This document shows, one piece after another, positions 61,080 through 64,000 of a stretch of DNA of 64,000 bases. The notes below the pieces were generated by a model. That model saw only the letters and a list, made by a program, of their open reading frames with translations, was not told the DNA's origin and searched no databases. Source of the DNA: Hepsetus odoe (Eukaryota; Chordata; Actinopteri; Characiformes; Hepsetidae); the NCBI GenBank assembly GCA_017165825.1, contig CM029386.1, forward strand, positions 5,338,265 to 5,402,264. Reading direction: 5' to 3'. How positions within the stretch are numbered: the stretch's first letter is position 1; each line of letters opens with the position of its first letter. The position numbers and the translations under genes were made by a program.

Positions 61080-61345
61080 CAAATGTTTTGTTGTGACATC
61101 CTGAAAAGTGTCTAAAGATACAAAGCTCTAGATAAAGGCGTTCCAACCACTCAGCGTTCAGCATCAGCAGTAAACTAATCACTGGCCTGATCATCAGGAA
61201 TCATCTGTTTCTTCACTGCTTCATGCCTTCAGTTAGACGCTTCGCTCTGCTTGAGAGATTCATACGTAGATCACTGTGTGGCTTAACCGATCCAAAACGA
61301 CCCTCTGAAATGGTTCAGGTACAGGAACTGGTCTGAAAATGGGAG
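61080..61345. repeat. unnamed interspersed repeat, copy 2
   Basis: Same family and orientation as 25766-26025. This copy keeps an extra stretch (AGATTCATACGTAGATCACTG and following bases) where the other copy has diverged. No hallmark of a known class is visible. Confidence 0.7.
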
Positions 61346-61759
61346 ACAAACACTTTTTTCTCCCCCTTTTGAGTGCTGTTTCTCTGTCCACAATAAGGAA
61401 GAGATGTCAGTCTTTCTGTGTTACATGACTAACTTTTACTGTATATTCGCGCATAAAGCCTCATAGTCAACTTCTTCATTAAGGTGGAACAGACTTGTGG
61501 GTGTGGTTTTGGACCCAGTAATACAGTCAGCTATAAAATGTCTTCTCTACAGCTTTTCAGGGCTGGAGGGGGCGCATTTTGAATCAGATTTCATTTTAAT
61601 CCATGCCATTGTCATAAAAACTGATTCTGGATCTGTGCTCCTACACCTGAGGTGGTTTGTGGAAACAGTTAAACAGGGCTACAGAATAAAGTTTAGTTCA
61701 TGTTTATAGTTAAGCTTTACTGACAGACATAAGCTGAAATGCAGATGGGGAAAGCAAGG

Positions 61760-61787
61760 GGTGTGTGTGTGTGTGTGTGTATGTGTG
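61760..61787. repeat. (GT)n microsatellite
   Basis: A short GT run with one AT unit. Confidence 0.9.
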
Positions 61788-61878
61788 CTTTTGAAAAGGA
61801 TTTCATGTGTATAAATTGCTGATCTCTCATGTGAACTCCTGTTCAACACACTCCCACACATGGATTTATTCTTTATTT

Positions 61879-61952
61879 TCTCTCTCTCTCTCTCTCTCTC
61901 TCGCTCTCTCTCGCTCTCTCTCTCCCTCTCCCTTTCTCTCCCTCTCTCTCTG
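61879..61952. repeat. (CT)n microsatellite
   Basis: A CT run with TCGC and CCCT interruptions. Confidence 0.93.
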
Positions 61953-62070
61953 TCTTCCCGCTCTCTCTGAGGGCCTGAGCATTTGGCTGTGTAAATGTTT
62001 TTTGTTCTTCTCTCTCTCCTCCTTGCCTCTCCTTTCTCTGTTTCTCATCAGAGACCTCTCTACACCCTTT

Positions 62071-62072
<2 letters not shown>

Positions 62073-62106
<34 letters not shown>
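62073..62106. repeat. (CA)n microsatellite
   Basis: A CA run of about 34 bp. Confidence 0.93.
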
Positions 62107-62112
<6 letters not shown>

Positions 62113-63263
62113 TACAAACCCACACATAGACACTTCATTACATCTGGTTGATCTACGACTGTCAGCATTTTACTGTTTTCATGACGTGTCATAAACAAGC
62201 TCATATTTCCATACAAATATCTTCATTATCTTCAGCTCTAAAGGCACTTGTTGCCTGTTTGCTTTCTTATGTACACGTTAAAAAAACAACATCATAAATT
62301 GCAATTTAAATGTTCCTCCTGTATAGACAGGCTCAAATCAGACTTATTCTGTTGATCTTTATATGCAGAAATGTGGCTAAACGAGCCTACTGACAACTTA
62401 CACTATCGTGCAAAAAGAGTGAAACGACAAACGAACCCGTGGAGTGCAGCATTTCAGTCGTAGGCTGGAATCGATGTAAGCATGTCGCAAAAGAAAACAA
62501 GCAGCTATGGCTCAAGAAGTAAAGTCTGGGAGCTGAATAATGAGGATTAAGCATTTTATTAGCCAGATCAGCAAGAAAAAAGAGTGAGGCTCAGACCCAC
62601 AACCTCTTGGCTCTGTTTATTCTTCTGCTAGAATATCACCATGACTGGATATAATAATATATTAATATGATATATTTTTGGCAGCCCTACACGAAATAAA
62701 TAAAACAGTTCAAACATTTTTCTTACAGTTCACCAAGCCTAATTTAGGCAGATTCAGTTTTTACTTGCCCATTAATTCATATGAATAAATATATACTACT
62801 AATTAAAGCACTATAATAACAGTATACTAATAATAATAATATGAAAAATTAAACTGCTTCTTTTTTTGCAGGACTATGTAAGATAAAAAAAAAAAAAGGC
62901 TTTCAACTCTTTTCATTGCAGTGTTCACATTCTTTCAGCCTCTTTCAGGCTGATTAACTGATTATTTGTCCTGAATAATTGACTAATTGTTTTTTTAGCA
63001 GTCCGACTTCATTGCATTTCCTATCATAAAGGCACCAAAAGCGTATGGAATTAGATCGACTGTATAACGGCTTTACAGCCAAATTTTACAGCTGATGTTT
63101 CCAATAAAGTGGCCACCATGAATGTTTTCACATACTGGACATTTGCCATGCTTTCATCTTCCTCAAAATTCTCAAAGAGCATGGACACGAAATCTTGCAT
63201 AAGAACTTTTTCTGTTTCCCGTGCAGATTGTAATCACCTCTTGTAATTGCCGTTGTCTTGCAG

Positions 63264-63277
63264 GCAAAAAAGTACAG
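63264..63277 (+). other. candidate 14-nt microexon in intron 10
   Basis: GCAAAAAAGTACAG lies between a good acceptor (CCGTTGTCTTGCAG) and a good donor (GTAAGC). From the phase-1 end of exon 10 it would read G-KKVQ and exit in phase 0. No equivalent in human NRP2 is known to me, so this is a prediction from splice signals only. Confidence 0.2.
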
Positions 63278-64000
63278 GTAAGCTCAGCTCTCTGGCGCCG
63301 TTTTAACATCCCTCGCAGTGAGGGGCCTTATCTGATCAACAGACAAATAAACGTCTGCGTGAGTCCATACACATATCTGCCTGTTTCATCTGTGCCTGCC
63401 CGATGTCACACGCTTCCATTCAAAGTACAACCCTTGTGTGGTGATGTCATTCCCATGTAAGTGTTGGGGTTTATTTTCCCAGCATGCCTTGCATCTCCCT
63501 GCGGCAGCCCTGGCTGGCAAGCAGGAAAGCTTTCTACATAATTGAAGTTCCAGCTTTTTTTTTTTCTTCTGGCTACTCCCCCCTGTAGCTTGCTGAGTCA
63601 GGGACTCAGGAGAAAGATGTGGCAGCCGTCTGCAAGAGACAGATGGACCGATGACAGGAGCAGAGTGACTGAGGGAGTGAGGGGTCGAGGGAGTATAGGA
63701 GAGATAGAACGAGAGAGGGGGAAGAACAGAGGAAGAGACAGTGTACTGCAAGTACATAGTGGGAAAACTAGTCTTTATAACGAGTTATTAAGTTGTTGTT
63801 TTGGCAAAATGTGTCATTTTTTGCAAAAAGGAATAGTTTTTAGAATGCAGAAGAAACAATTCAGCTTTTCTGAGAAAGTTAAGAGACAATATGTCATTAT
63901 TTCAAGATACTAAGTCAGTATTATGAAGAAAATGGCCACTTTGACTGCAGAGCAGTATCTTGAGAAAGACCATTATTGCAAGATGATCAGTAAACCAGAC

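Larger units (their letters stand above)
59418..64000 (+). other. nrp2: intron 10, incomplete
   Basis: It starts GTAGGA and runs off the window. It contains alternating (GT)n and (CA)n arrays at 60149-60713, an unnamed repeat (61080-61345), GT, CT and CA arrays (61760-62106) and a possible microexon at 63264-63277. I found no sequence resembling the linker or MAM exons. Confidence 0.85.

Overview
This window looks like teleost fish genomic DNA. The evidence is a vertebrate multi-exon gene with GT-AG introns, abundant Tc1/mariner, hAT and tRNA-derived SINE copies of the kinds common in fish, and many dinucleotide microsatellites. The species cannot be named. The only gene I can support is the 5' half of a neuropilin-2 gene (nrp2; a versus b paralogue not resolved) on the + strand. 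Neuropilin-2 is a single-pass co-receptor for class 3 semaphorins and VEGF family ligands.

Layout. Bases 1-4840 are non-coding upstream sequence with one well-bounded hAT element (3845-4094). Bases 4841-7213 are a very long GA-rich tract. It abuts a CpG-rich stretch (7214-7658) that ends in a strong splice donor and is the best candidate for promoter plus first exon. Its coding content is a problem: no ATG reads in frame into exon 2. Nine unambiguous coding exons follow: 17130-17307, 30967-31148, 42702-42932, 46532-46687, 47082-47251, 48464-48619, 58293-58437, 58610-58959 and 59273-59417. They total 1713 nt (571 codons) with fully compatible phases, and they encode CUB a1, CUB a2, F5/8-type b1 and b2 without any frameshift or stop. 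The a-b linker, MAM domain, transmembrane segment and tail must lie beyond base 64000.

Introns hold five Tc1/mariner remnants, one of them split by a later retroposon with a perfect 13-bp target duplication. They also hold several SINEs, three of them with visible target duplications, two pairs of unnamed repeats, and long (CA)/(GT)/(CT) arrays.

The most interesting points are these: the frame-broken signal-peptide exon; the giant purine tract beside the promoter; an acceptor that is also a donor-like sequence at exon 2 (recursive-splice-like); a 14-nt phase-compatible microexon candidate in intron 10; a Tyr-to-Phe change in the b1 ligand pocket; complementary GT/CA arrays in intron 10; and modular SINEs that share a head but have different tails. 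I found no CRISPR array, tRNA or rRNA gene, operon, or other evidence of a novel gene system.
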